A stretch of DNA of 64,000 nucleotides, taken from contig NZ_OY780958.1 of the NCBI RefSeq assembly GCF_963675985.1, positions 124,001 through 188,000 on the forward strand, written 5' to 3'. Positions 1 to 9,920 of the stretch are shown here, piece after piece. The translations under genes were made by a program, and so were the position numbers. A model generated the notes under the pieces. It saw nothing but the letters and a program-made list of their open reading frames with translations, had not been told where the DNA came from and did not search any database. The stretch's first letter is position 1. Each line of letters begins with the position of its first letter. Origin of the DNA: an uncultured Roseibium sp. Its GTDB lineage: Bacteria > Pseudomonadota > Alphaproteobacteria > Rhizobiales > Stappiaceae.

Positions 1-84
1 AGCAAAAGAGACCCAGTTCGCCGTATCGAATGGAGATTGGCCGCTTGGAGGACGTTCGTGAAACATCACGGAAAACGCCGGGCA

Positions 85-190
85 GCAGTGCACCATCCCT
101 ACGCCAGTGTGAACTGGATCAGGTTCATCGGGTCACTGCGCTGCCTGCGGCCAGCAGTATCTCAGCCCCTTGTCGGGACCCCCCGGGTGA
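85..190 (-). promoter_or_regulatory. TPP (thiamine pyrophosphate) riboswitch
   Basis: Read on the minus strand, this stretch carries the two conserved blocks of the THI element. The first is GGGGCTGAGA (about 170-161), which forms the pyrimidine-sensing helix. The second is ACCCGATGAACCTGATC followed by CAGTT and GCGTAGGGA (about 136-96), which forms the pyrophosphate-binding helix and closes P1. A pyrimidine-arm hairpin lies between them. The controlled gene must lie to the left, outside the window. A minus-strand frame opening at an ATG at 66-64 stays open to base 1 but has no clear ribosome site, so I do not call it. Thiamine biosynthesis or transport genes are the known targets of this class. 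Confidence 0.9.
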
Positions 191-409
191 GGCGCAAAGA
201 CTGCGTGGTCGCAGACGCTTTGTCAATCGCCATCGACCGGTGCCTGAAGCCTCTCGTGGGGGAAAGCGGCAATCCGAACCGGCGTCACGCGTCCCCCGAA
301 ATCTACCTGTTTTCCAGAAATGGCTCTTAAGAAATATTCGTTTTTCTTAAGCATTTTCCGTGGCTAGGGTTCTGTTCCAGGCTTGACGAACACGCTACAG
401 GAGCCCGCC
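191..409. other. Intergenic region between riboswitch leader and the 410 gene
   Basis: No convincing coding sequence is present. Two overlapping plus-strand frames here are the complement of the riboswitch and are Arg/Pro-rich shadows. The AT-rich stretch at about 325-360 should hold divergent promoters for the riboswitch transcript and the dehydrogenase gene. A ribosome-binding sequence (AGGAG) sits at about 398-402. Confidence 0.5.
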
Positions 410-1321
410 ATGACGTCCCCGATCCCAGTTGGTTTCATCGGCATCGGTACCATGGGCGAACCAATGGCAATGAACCTGGTTCGGGCCGGCACGCCGCTTC
501 TTGTCTGGAACCGGACGCCGGAGAAGTGCGAGCCCCTGGAGCGGGCGGGCGCGGGTGTTGCCGATGACATCGCCGATCTCTTTGCGGCATGCGAGACGAT
601 CATCCTGATGCTGGCCGATGGTGCATCGACGGATGCCGTGCTCGACCGCGGCGGAGCCGATTTTTCCAAGCGGGTCGGCGGGCGCACGATCATCGCCATG
701 GGCACCGAGTCGGCCGACTATTCCCATGGTTTGGGAGCGGATATTCGCGGTGCCGGAGGGCGTTATGTGGAAGCGCCGGTTTCCGGCTCGCGCAAACCGG
801 CGGAAGCCGGGCAGCTTGTCGGTCTTCTGGCGGGCGATGCGGAAGATCGCGAACGCCTTCGTCCCGTGCTGTCGCCGATGTGCCGCGAGATATTCGATTG
901 CGGAGCGGTTCCGGGCGCCCTGCACATGAAGCTCGCGGTCAACACGTTCCTGATCACGCTGGTTACAGGCCTCGCGGAGGCGTCGCATTTTGCCGCCCGG
1001 CATGACCTCGAGATGGAGCGCTTCGTGGATATTCTGAACGCCGGACCCATGGCGAGCGATGTGTCCCGGGTCAAGGCCGAGAAGATCCTGCATCGGGACT
1101 TCGCACGCCAGGCGGGCATTTCCGACGTCCTGAAGAACAGCCGTCTCGTGGTCGAGGCCGCTCGGGAGGCCACCATTGCCTCGCCGCTGATGGACCTCTG
1201 TTTCGCGCTTTACGGCGAGACCGAGGCCCTGGGGCTCGGAGAGGACGACATGATCTCGGTCGTCCGGGCAATCGAAGAGCGCACCGTCAAGGAGCGGAAT
1301 GGCGCCCTGACGCCCTCCTGA
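410..1321 (+). CDS. NAD(P)-dependent beta-hydroxyacid dehydrogenase (3-hydroxyisobutyrate dehydrogenase family)
   Basis: A 303-residue protein, the usual length for the family. The N-terminal Rossmann motif GFIGIGTMGEPMAMNL (about residues 8-23) and the WNRTPEK loop suggest NADP preference. The substrate-binding signature APVSGSRKPAEAGQL lies near residue 125, and the presumed catalytic Lys is in HMKLAVN near 175. These enzymes oxidise short beta-hydroxy acids or reduce semialdehydes in the cytosol. The ATG at 410 is chosen over an upstream TTG at 383 because AGGAG precedes it at the right distance. The gene stands alone and converges on the mannitol dehydrogenase gene 33 bases downstream. 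The substrate is not predictable. Confidence 0.85.
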   Translation: MTSPIPVGFIGIGTMGEPMAMNLVRAGTPLLVWNRTPEKCEPLERAGAGVADDIADLFAACETIILMLADGASTDAVLDRGGADFSKRVGGRTIIAMGTESADYSHGLGADIRGAGGRYVEAPVSGSRKPAEAGQLVGLLAGDAEDRERLRPVLSPMCREIFDCGAVPGALHMKLAVNTFLITLVTGLAEASHFAARHDLEMERFVDILNAGPMASDVSRVKAEKILHRDFARQAGISDVLKNSRLVVEAAREATIASPLMDLCFALYGETEALGLGEDDMISVVRAIEERTVKERNGALTPS

Positions 1322-1354
1322 TTTCCTCCGCCCGTCCGGAATTGCAGCGTTCGG

Positions 1355-2854
1355 TCACCCGGATATCGGAATCGACACGGACTTCGGGTCCTGGAGATAG
1401 CGCTGCAGCACGGCGCGGGCACCGTCCCGCCAGACAGTTTCCAGTTGCCGGGAAAAGGCGGTTTTGAACCTTTCGTCCCGGCCGAGATCGCCGAACACTT
1501 CTCCGATTTCCAGGAAGGCTGTCGGGTCGTCGTGGGCGGCGAGCGCGGCGGACTGGAGGATTTCGCGGCGTTCGTCTTCCAGCGGAATATCATTGGCTGC
1601 GACCGCGGTTTCGGCGCAGTAACGGCACCAGAAGGCCACTTCCAGGGCCAGGCCCTCGATGGATCGTCCGAAGCGCAGCGCATCGGCGATGGTCGGCAGG
1701 ATGAACTTCGGCTGCCGGTTGGACCCGTCCAGACATAGCCGGGCGACGGTGTCGCCGACGGCCGGATTGGCGAACCGTTCCGCGCAGGTTTCCAGATAGG
1801 TGTCGAAGGAAATGCCGGGGATTTCCGGCACCACCGGGATGACTTCGCTGCAGATCAGCCGGTGCAGCCAGCCTGCGATATCGGGGTCGGCCATGGCTTC
1901 GTGGACATAGGTATGGCCGAGCAACGCCGACGGATAGGCGATGGCCGCGTGGCCGCCGTTCAGGATGCGCAGTTTCATCAGTTCGTAAGGGGCGACATCG
2001 GCGACAAACTCGACGCCGACTTCCTCCAGGCGCGGGCGCCCGGCGGGAAAGCGGTCCTCCATCACCCATTGCCGGAACGGCTCGCAGGCAACGGGCGCGG
2101 CGTCCTCGATGCCGAACCTGTCCCGCACCAGCGCCCGTTCCCGGTCCGACGTCGCCGGCGTGATGCAATCGACCATGCTGTTGGGGAAAGCGACATCGGT
2201 CTCGATCCAGCCGGCAAGATCGGGCGTCATGAGCCCGGCAAGACCGACCAGGGCCTGACGGGCCACGTGGCCGTTTTCGGGTAAGTTATCGCAGGACAGA
2301 ACGGTGAAGGGCTCAATACCCTGGTCCTTGCGCAGGCCGAGGGCGGCAATCAGAATGCCGAAGACCGTCTGCGGATCCCCCAGGTTGTCCGCATCATGGA
2401 CGATGTCCGGATGGGTCGCGTCAAAGCCACCGGTCTTGGCATCGACGTAATAGCCGCCTTCGGTGATGGTCAGCGACACGATCCGGATCTCCGGTCTGAC
2501 CAGGGTCGCGATCAGGCTGGTCGGGTCGGTCTCGGCGAAATCGATCATCGCGCCGGTAATGCGGGCGTGCAATCCGTCCGGGTCGAGCTCGACGACTGTC
2601 GTCAGCCAGTCCTGAGTCGCCAGACGTTCGCGCATGGCCGCATCATAAGGTTTGATGCCGGCACCGATCAGGGCCCAGTCGTGGTCGAGCCCCTTGTTGA
2701 ACAATCGGTCCAGATAGACCGCCTGATGGGCCCGGTGAAAGTTGCCGACACCGATGTGCACGATGCCCGGAGAGAGATCTTCGCGGGCATAGGCCGGCTT
2801 TTCGACGGTTTCATCGATCACCGGCAGGGTGGACAGAGACAAGTTCCTTGCCAC
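1355..2854 (-). CDS. mtlK: Mannitol 2-dehydrogenase (polyol-specific long-chain dehydrogenase)
   Basis: A 499-residue member of the long-chain mannitol dehydrogenase family, which oxidises D-mannitol (and often arabitol or sorbitol) to the ketose with NAD. The nucleotide-binding segment is GIVHIGVGNFHRAHQAVYLD (about residues 29-48). The catalytic Lys lies in the KLRILNGGHAAIAYPS block (about 293-309). The start is GTG at 2854 with GAGG five bases upstream. It is the last gene of the minus-strand smo operon, 97 bases after the sorbitol dehydrogenase gene. The smoEFGKS-mtlK order is known from other alphaproteobacteria, which supports the name. Confidence 0.9.
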   Translation of the reverse strand: MARNLSLSTLPVIDETVEKPAYAREDLSPGIVHIGVGNFHRAHQAVYLDRLFNKGLDHDWALIGAGIKPYDAAMRERLATQDWLTTVVELDPDGLHARITGAMIDFAETDPTSLIATLVRPEIRIVSLTITEGGYYVDAKTGGFDATHPDIVHDADNLGDPQTVFGILIAALGLRKDQGIEPFTVLSCDNLPENGHVARQALVGLAGLMTPDLAGWIETDVAFPNSMVDCITPATSDRERALVRDRFGIEDAAPVACEPFRQWVMEDRFPAGRPRLEEVGVEFVADVAPYELMKLRILNGGHAAIAYPSALLGHTYVHEAMADPDIAGWLHRLICSEVIPVVPEIPGISFDTYLETCAERFANPAVGDTVARLCLDGSNRQPKFILPTIADALRFGRSIEGLALEVAFWCRYCAETAVAANDIPLEDERREILQSAALAAHDDPTAFLEIGEVFGDLGRDERFKTAFSRQLETVWRDGARAVLQRYLQDPKSVSIPISG

Positions 2855-2951
2855 GTTCGCCTCTTATGTCTTGGTCCATGCCCCGGCAGCGGTCTGCCGC
2901 CGGGACATGGACGGGGAGTGCGGGGCCGGAGGGAGGGCCGGACCCCGCTTG

Positions 2952-3724
2952 TCAACTCATCCAGTTGCCGCCGTCGACGTTGTAGGTCTGGGCGACGATG
3001 TAATCGCTTTCCGGCCCGGCCAGGAAAACCGCCATGCCGGTCAGGTCGTCAGGCGTTCCCATGCGGCCGTAGGGCACGGCCTCTCCGACAAGACGCTTCT
3101 TCTCGCCGGGTTCCAGGTGCTCGTATTTCGCAAACAGCGCGTCGACGCCGTCCCAGTGCTCGCCGTCGACGACGCCGGGGGCGATCGCATTCACGTTGAT
3201 GCCGTGTCTGATCAGGTCGAGGCCGGCGGACTGGGTCAGGCTGATGACGGCAGCCTTGGTGGCGCAGTAGACCGCGACCAGGGGTTCGCCCCGGCGGCCT
3301 GCCTGACTGGCCATGTTGATGATCTTGCCGCCTTGGCCGCGTTCGATCATGGCTTTCGCGACCGCCTGCAAAGTGAACAGACAACCGGCAACGTTGATCG
3401 AAAACAGCCGCTCGTAGCTGTCGCGGGTAATCTCGACGATCGGTGCCAGATCGAACAGGGCGGCATTGTTGACCAGAATGTCGATGCCGCCGAAATCGCG
3501 GACGGTCGCGGAAACCGCGTCGTCGATGGAGGACTGACTGGTGACATCCAGAAAGCAGGCATGGGCCCCAGGCCCGATCTCCGTCGCGGTCTGTTTCGCC
3601 CGGTCCAGATCGATATCGGCGATCACGACGGTGGCGCCCTCGCGCACATAGGCTTCCGCGAAGGCCCTGCCGATGCCGCGCGCGGCACCGGTGATCAGCG
3701 CCGTCCTGTCCTTTAGGCGTTGCA

Positions 3725-3725
<1 letters not shown>
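2952..3725 (-). CDS. smoS: Sorbitol (L-iditol 2-) dehydrogenase, short-chain dehydrogenase/reductase
   Basis: A 257-residue classical SDR. It has the cofactor motif TGAARGIGRAFAEAY (about 12-26), the NNAALF motif near 88, a catalytic Ser near 141, and the catalytic YCATKAA (Tyr-x3-Lys) near 153-159. The C-terminal end YNVDGGNWMS is typical of SDR polyol dehydrogenases. It would oxidise sorbitol to fructose with NAD in the cytosol. Its ATG shares one base with the stop of the upstream ABC ATPase gene, so the two are translationally coupled. The sorbitol assignment rests on operon context with smoEFGK and mtlK. Confidence 0.87.
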
Positions 3726-4723
<998 letters not shown>

Positions 4724-4733
4724 CGTACGGCTC

Positions 4734-5564
4734 CTACTTCACAGCGCCAAAGGTCAGGCCGCGCACCAGTTGTTTCTGGCTGAACCAGCCGAGAACGAGG
4801 ATCGGAGCGATGGCGAGTGTCGAGGCGGCGGACAGTTTTGCGTAGAAAAGGCCTTCGGGGCTCGAATAGCTCGCGATGAAGGCCGTGAGCGGCGCCGCCT
4901 TGGCCGCCGTCAGGTTGAGGGTCCAGAAGGCCTCGTTCCAGGCGAGGATGATGTTGAGCAGAAGGGTCGAGGCAATGCCCGGCACCGCCATGGGTGTCAG
5001 CACGTGGACCACTTCCTCCCACAGGCCGGCGCCGTCCATGCGGGCTGCTTCCAGGATCTCGCCCGGAATTTCCTTGAAGTAGGTGAACAGCATCCAGACG
5101 ATGATCGGCAGGTTGATCAGGGTCAGGACGATGACCAGCCCGAGGCGTGTGTCCAGAAGGCCGGTGTCGCGGAACAGGAGGTAGATCGGGATCAGCACGC
5201 CGACCGGCGGCAGCATCTTGGTGGACAGCATCCACATGAGCACGTCCTTGGTCCGCTTGCCCGGAACGAAGGCCATCGACCAGGCGGCCGGAATGGCGAT
5301 TGCCAGACCGAGCAGGGTCGAGCCGACCGAGATGATCACCGAGTTCATGAAATGCAGGAAGTAATTCGACCTGGCATTCACTTCCGAATAGTTCTCCAGC
5401 GTCCAGTCGAAGAACAGGAACTGCGGCGGCGAGGCGATCGCTTCGGCCTCGGTCTTGAAGCTGGTCAGGATCGTCCAGAGGATCGGGAAGAAGATCGCGA
5501 TACCGATGGCCCAGGCGACAATCGTCACCAGGGTCTTGCGCCGGTTTGAAACATGCCGTGCCAT
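4734..5564 (-). CDS. smoG: Polyol ABC transporter permease, MalG-type
   Basis: A 276-residue inner-membrane permease with about six hydrophobic segments. The coupling-helix motif EAARMDGAGLWEEVVHVLTPM (about 183-203) is the EAA loop that contacts the ATPase. The N-terminus (RRKTLVTIVAWAIGIAIFF) is a typical first transmembrane segment. The gene lies two bases after its partner permease gene and ten before smoK. Family and context both indicate import of sugar alcohols. Confidence 0.9.
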   Translation of the reverse strand: MARHVSNRRKTLVTIVAWAIGIAIFFPILWTILTSFKTEAEAIASPPQFLFFDWTLENYSEVNARSNYFLHFMNSVIISVGSTLLGLAIAIPAAWSMAFVPGKRTKDVLMWMLSTKMLPPVGVLIPIYLLFRDTGLLDTRLGLVIVLTLINLPIIVWMLFTYFKEIPGEILEAARMDGAGLWEEVVHVLTPMAVPGIASTLLLNIILAWNEAFWTLNLTAAKAAPLTAFIASYSSPEGLFYAKLSAASTLAIAPILVLGWFSQKQLVRGLTFGAVK

Positions 5565-5566
5565 GC

Positions 5567-6439
5567 TCAGGCCTCCAGGTTTTTGCCGATCATCCGCATC
5601 AGGAAGACAGCAACGATGTTGGCCAGGATGACGGCAACGATGCCGCCGGCGGAACCGCCACCCACGTCAAATTGCAGCAGCGACTGGGCGTAGACGAGAT
5701 AGGTGATGTTGGTGGACGCATAGCCCGGGCCGCCATTGGTGGTGACCAGGATCTCGGCGAAGACCGACAGCAGGAAAATGGTCTGGATCAGGATCACGAC
5801 CGTAATCGCGCGGGCCATGTGCGGCAGGACGATATAGATGAACCGGTTGCCGAAATTGGCGCCGTCCATCTCAGAGGCCTCGAGCTGTTCCTGATCGAGC
5901 GACTGCAGGGCGGTGAGCAGGATCAGGGTGGCAAACGGCAGCCACTGCCAGGCGACGATCAGGATAATCGACGCGAGCGGAGCATGGGCGAGAAAATCGA
6001 ACGGCTCGAGCCCCAGCCCCTTGGCCAGATGGGCGAACAGGCCGTTGACCGGGTTCATGAACATGTTCTTCCAGACCAGGGCGGAGACCGTCGGCATGAC
6101 GAAGAACGGCGCAATGATCAGGATACGGACGATGCCCTGGCCCCAGAAGGGCTGATCGAGCAGCAGCGCCAACGCTGTTCCGCCGACGATGGTGATCACA
6201 AGTACGCCACCGACCAGGAGCAGGGTGTTGGCCAGAGCCGCGAAAAACGCGGGGTCGGTGAGAAAGAACTCGTAGTTGGTGAAGCCGATGAACTCTTCCA
6301 TTCCCGGCATCAGCAGATTGTAGCTGAGGAACGAGAAATAGATGGTCATGGAAAGCGGAACGATCATCCAGCCGAGCAACAGAAGCACGGCAGGTGAGAT
6401 CATGAACCGCGCCGCAACGCGGGAATGAGCGGTTGCCAT
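5567..6439 (-). CDS. smoF: Polyol ABC transporter permease, MalF-type
   Basis: A 290-residue inner-membrane permease with about six membrane spans and an EAA loop at ASEMDGANFGNRFIYIVLPH (about 188-207). It forms the heterodimeric channel with the next gene product. I prefer ATG at 6439 over a TTG at 6451, though neither has a strong ribosome site. It lies about 75 bases downstream of the binding-protein gene, a common gap that allows the binding protein to be made in excess. Confidence 0.88.
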   Translation of the reverse strand: MATAHSRVAARFMISPAVLLLLGWMIVPLSMTIYFSFLSYNLLMPGMEEFIGFTNYEFFLTDPAFFAALANTLLLVGGVLVITIVGGTALALLLDQPFWGQGIVRILIIAPFFVMPTVSALVWKNMFMNPVNGLFAHLAKGLGLEPFDFLAHAPLASIILIVAWQWLPFATLILLTALQSLDQEQLEASEMDGANFGNRFIYIVLPHMARAITVVILIQTIFLLSVFAEILVTTNGGPGYASTNITYLVYAQSLLQFDVGGGSAGGIVAVILANIVAVFLMRMIGKNLEA

Positions 6440-6515
6440 TGGTCCAGCCAATCGAAAAAGAGCGAGAGAAGAGCGGGCCGGTTCCGGTTGGACCCGGCCC
6501 GAGTTTAGGCATCGC

Positions 6516-7829
6516 TTATTTGATGTAACCGGCCTTCATCATGGTGCGCTCGGTTATCATCTGGGCGTTCTTCAGCGCCTGATCCGCGGTCACGGAGCCC
6601 GCAAGAGCAGCCGAGAACTGCTGGCCCACGGCCGTGCCGATCCCCTGAAATTCGGGAATGGCGACAAACTGGACGCCGACATAGGGAACCGGGTCGACGG
6701 TCGGATGCTGCGGGTCGGCGGCTTTGATGCTGTCCAGCGTCATCTTGGCGAAGGGCGCGGCCTCCTGATACTTCGCGTTTTCATAGAGCGAGGTCCGGGT
6801 GCCGGGAGGAACGTTTGCCCAGCCTTCCTTGTCGGCGACGAGGTTCAGATAGTCCTTGGAGGTCGCCCAGGCGATGAACTTCTTGGCGGCGTCCACTTTC
6901 TGGGAACCGGCGGGAATGCCCAGGCTCCAGGCCCAGAGCCAGTTGCCGCGCTTGCCGAGGCCCTTGTCCGGCGCCAGGGCGAAGCCGACCTTGTCGGCGA
7001 CCGTGGAATCCTTCGGGTTGGTCACGAAGGAAGCGGCCACTGTGGCGTCAATCCACATGCCGCACTTGCCGGTCTGGAACAGGGACAGGTTCTCGTTGAA
7101 GCCGTTGTTGGAGGCGCCCGGAGGACCATAGTTGTTCATCAGGTCGAGGTAGTCGGTGAGGGTCGCCTTCCAGGCCTCGCTGTCGAACTGGGGCTTCCAG
7201 TCCATGTCGAACCAGCGGGCGCCATAGGAATTCGACATGGCGGTCAGGAAGGCCATGTTCTCGCCCCAGCCGGCCTTGCCGCGCAGGCAGATGCCGTAGA
7301 CTTCGTTGTCCTTGTCGGTCATGGCGGCCGCAGCCTTCTTGATGAAGTCCCAGGTCGGCGCATCCGGCATTTCCAGATTGGCCTTCTTCATCAGGTCGGT
7401 GCGGTACATGACCATCGAGCTTTCGCCGTAAAAGGGCGCGGCATAGAGCTTGCCGTCGACGGTCAGGCCGCCGCGGATCGCGGGAAGCAGGTCGTCGACG
7501 TCATAGGAGGCGGGAAGGTCGTTCAGGTCGACCAGCCAGCCCTGCTTGGCCCAGATCGGAACCTCGTAGGTGCCGATGGTCATGATGTCGTACTGGCCGC
7601 CCTTGGTGGCGATATCCGTGGTTACGCGCTGGCGAAGAACGTTTTCCTCCAGCGTCACCCACTCCACCTCGATATCCGGATTTTTCGCGGTGAAATCGTC
7701 CGTCAGCTTCTGCATGCGGATCATGTCGCCGTTGTTGACGGTGGCGATGGTGAGTTTTTCGGCGAGCGCGGGCGAAACAGCCAGCGTCAATGCGGTCGCC
7801 CCCAAGAGGGCGCGTACGAAAACGGTCAT
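6516..7829 (-). CDS. smoE: Polyol ABC transporter periplasmic substrate-binding protein
   Basis: A 437-residue extracellular solute-binding protein of the sugar (family 1) type with a clean Sec signal peptide, MTVFVRALLGATALTLAVSPALA, cleaved before EKLTIA. The open frame continues 123 bases upstream, but ATG at 7829 is preceded by GGAGGAAATC and begins exactly at the signal peptide, so the longer form is rejected. It is the first gene of the smo operon, and its leader holds a candidate operator at 7853-7885. It binds sorbitol/mannitol-type ligands in the periplasm and delivers them to SmoFG. Confidence 0.9.
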   Translation of the reverse strand: MTVFVRALLGATALTLAVSPALAEKLTIATVNNGDMIRMQKLTDDFTAKNPDIEVEWVTLEENVLRQRVTTDIATKGGQYDIMTIGTYEVPIWAKQGWLVDLNDLPASYDVDDLLPAIRGGLTVDGKLYAAPFYGESSMVMYRTDLMKKANLEMPDAPTWDFIKKAAAAMTDKDNEVYGICLRGKAGWGENMAFLTAMSNSYGARWFDMDWKPQFDSEAWKATLTDYLDLMNNYGPPGASNNGFNENLSLFQTGKCGMWIDATVAASFVTNPKDSTVADKVGFALAPDKGLGKRGNWLWAWSLGIPAGSQKVDAAKKFIAWATSKDYLNLVADKEGWANVPPGTRTSLYENAKYQEAAPFAKMTLDSIKAADPQHPTVDPVPYVGVQFVAIPEFQGIGTAVGQQFSAALAGSVTADQALKNAQMITERTMMKAGYIK

Positions 7830-7852
7830 GATTTCCTCCCAAAGCTCACGAG

Positions 7853-7885
7853 TGAGCATTTGCTTATATAACGGGCAAATTCTCA
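7853..7885. promoter_or_regulatory. Candidate operator of the smo operon (near-perfect 11-bp inverted repeat)
   Basis: TGAGCATTTGC (7853-7863) and GCAAATTCTCA (7875-7885) are inverted copies with one mismatch, separated by 11 bases. The left arm itself continues into TGCTTA, giving a second smaller dyad TGAGCA-TT-TGCTTA. The element lies 24-56 bases upstream of the smoE start codon. The SorC-type regulator encoded at 8118-9074 is the obvious candidate ligand. No binding data exist here, so this is inference from symmetry and position. Confidence 0.55.
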
Positions 7886-8117
7886 CAAATGTGCGCAGCT
7901 CCGTCAAGGCGGTCCCGGCGCAAGCCGAAGAACTTTCGTTGCTGCGGCGCAAAACTCTCTTTAGGTTCTGATGGTTAGTGAGTCAGAAAGTTGGCGGTCC
8001 GCCGAAACGACTGCCTCGGATGCCGGTTTTTCTGCTCATATTGGATGGTGTCAGCAGCGGTGGGGTTGCAATCTGTCGGATATGAAAGATTGCATCAGCA
8101 ACCGAAATTGAGCGTGT

Positions 8118-9074
8118 TCAGCCCGCCAGCAGGCTTTCGGCCGTCGCTTCGTTGGTGATCAGGCCGCTCAGAAGACGGCCGCGCAAGGCCCCGTTGATCG
8201 CTGTGACCTTCCCTTCGCCGGCTGCGATACCGATTACGGTTCTGGACTCGGCAGGTTCCAGAGGCGCGCTGGCCACCCGGCTGTTGGTGAGCCCGTCGAT
8301 CAGCCGGCCGTTGCGGTCGTAGACCCAGCTGGTGATTTCACCCACCGCGCCGGCGGCGTTGAGATCGTTCAGTTCCATCAGGTCGATGAATCCGTCAACA
8401 TACAGGGGCGCGGTTTCGTCCATGTTGCCGACGCCGACGAAGGTCACATCGGCCTTGGCGGAGAGTTCCAGAATGTTGTGCACCGGTTCCAGCCCGTGGA
8501 GCAGGGTGCGTTCTTCGGTCGAGCGGGCAAAGACCGGGAGCGGCATCGGGTAATGGGTTGCGTTGACCCGGTCCGCCATGCGGATGATGACGTTATAGGC
8601 GGAAGCCGAGCCGTCGAAGTTCATATTGCCGAGGAGCGATACGATCTTGTGCTGCGGACAGTCCATCAGCGGCAATTGTTCGACTGAGGCCCGGAGTGTG
8701 CGCCCGGTGCCGAAGGCGATGATCTTCGGATCGGGGCATTTGAGATGCCGTTCCATTTCCGCCGCGGCCGCCTGGGCGAGGCCGACAATGGAATAGGGAT
8801 CGGCGGGATCGCTCGGGACGATCTCGCACATTTCGAGCCCGAACTGCTCCTTCATCCGTGCGGCCAGCTCCATGCAGCGGGCGATCGGATGGTCGAGGCG
8901 GACCTTGATCAGTTGCTCGCTGACGGCAAGCGAAACGAGACGCTGGGCGGACTGGCGCGAGACGCCGAGTTTGCGGGCGATTTCGTCCTGGGTGTTGCCG
9001 GCCACATAGTACAGCCAGCCCGCGCGGGCCGCGTCATCCAGGCGCGTAGCGTCAATGTCCGTCTTAGGCGCCAT
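8118..9074 (-). CDS. SorC/DeoR-type sugar-binding transcriptional regulator
   Basis: A 318-residue regulator with an N-terminal helix-turn-helix (QDEIARKLGVSRQSAQRLVS, about 29-48) and a C-terminal SorC sugar-phosphate-binding domain. The domain contains the GTGRTLRASVEQL loop and the VGVGNMDETAPL segment, which resembles the effector pocket of this family. It lies between the HAD phosphatase gene (18 bases upstream) and the smo operon, all on the minus strand. It probably controls polyol import and oxidation in response to a phosphorylated sugar. Length is normal for the family. Confidence 0.85.
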   Translation of the reverse strand: MAPKTDIDATRLDDAARAGWLYYVAGNTQDEIARKLGVSRQSAQRLVSLAVSEQLIKVRLDHPIARCMELAARMKEQFGLEMCEIVPSDPADPYSIVGLAQAAAAEMERHLKCPDPKIIAFGTGRTLRASVEQLPLMDCPQHKIVSLLGNMNFDGSASAYNVIIRMADRVNATHYPMPLPVFARSTEERTLLHGLEPVHNILELSAKADVTFVGVGNMDETAPLYVDGFIDLMELNDLNAAGAVGEITSWVYDRNGRLIDGLTNSRVASAPLEPAESRTVIGIAAGEGKVTAINGALRGRLLSGLITNEATAESLLAG

Positions 9075-9092
9075 ACTCGGTTCCGTCAGCGA

Positions 9093-9809
9093 TCAGCGTT
9101 TTTTCAACTGTGGGGCCATATCAAAAAAAGATGCCCAAGTGTCAAAAAACGGAACCGGTGGGGTCAAGGCCTGTCCGAGAACGTCGGTCTGATCCAGGTG
9201 GCTGCCGCCGACAAAATGCCAGACTTTCATGCCGGCGGCGCGCGCCGCCTCGATGCCGGGGCCGCTGTCCTCGATGACGAGACAGGCCTCGGGCCGGGCG
9301 GCGCAAGTGGCAGCGGCATGGAGGAAAAGATCGGGCGCAGGTTTGCCGTGTTCGACCATGGACGCGGTAAAGACCGCGTCGCCGAAATATCGGTCGAGAC
9401 CGGTCAGGTGGAGCGAACGGGACGCGCGCTCGGGACTGCTGCTGGTGGCCACGCAGGCGCGGGCGCCGAGATTGTCGAGAATGTCGAAGATACCGTCGAC
9501 CGGTTTCAGATCGGTCTCGAACGCGGCCAGCAATTTGCGTCTGTAATCGGCTTCGAAGGTTTCCGGCAGGTTCACGTTAAAGGTGGTTCGAATGTTCGCC
9601 GCGACCTTCGGAAAGCTTCTGCCCAGGAAATTTGCCTTGAAATAGGGAAAGTCGGCTTCAACGCCGAAGTCCTCAAGTGCTGCCATCAGCGTTTGGGCGC
9701 TGATGATCTCGCTGTCGATCAGAACCCCATCGCAGTCGAAGATCACGAGATCTATGTCGCCGGTGTCTGCGGGAGCGGCAGCATCCATTATCGGTGAGAA
9801 ATCGGGCAT
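9093..9809 (-). CDS. HAD-superfamily phosphatase (beta-phosphoglucomutase/SmoC-like)
   Basis: A 238-residue HAD subfamily IA hydrolase. Motif I is DLVIFDCDGVLIDSE (nucleophile and acid Asp), motif II is ATSSSPERA, motif III is KPAPDLFL, and motif IV is VIEDSGPGIEAARAAGM. A helical cap lies between motifs I and II. All catalytic residues are present. It likely dephosphorylates a small sugar phosphate in the cytosol. It is the promoter-proximal gene of the regulator transcript, which suggests a role in polyol or fructose metabolism. ATG at 9809 is preferred over TTG at 9821. Confidence 0.82.
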   Translation of the reverse strand: MPDFSPIMDAAAPADTGDIDLVIFDCDGVLIDSEIISAQTLMAALEDFGVEADFPYFKANFLGRSFPKVAANIRTTFNVNLPETFEADYRRKLLAAFETDLKPVDGIFDILDNLGARACVATSSSPERASRSLHLTGLDRYFGDAVFTASMVEHGKPAPDLFLHAAATCAARPEACLVIEDSGPGIEAARAAGMKVWHFVGGSHLDQTDVLGQALTPPVPFFDTWASFFDMAPQLKKR

Positions 9810-9920
9810 GGGTCTCGACAATCAGGGTTTCGAGGCGGGGCAGGGCCAGTGTCGGCGGCGGGAAATCTACAAAGGATATGTGTCACCGCCAAGACCGGTT
9901 GATCGCATGGAAGCCTGATC

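Noticed and set aside
30..350. Two overlapping plus-strand open frames at the left edge
   Set aside because: They lie on the complement of the TPP riboswitch and are Arg/Pro-rich with no family resemblance.
6705..7871. A 388-codon plus-strand frame
   Set aside because: It is antisense to the smoE gene, which has a signal peptide, ribosome site and operon context.
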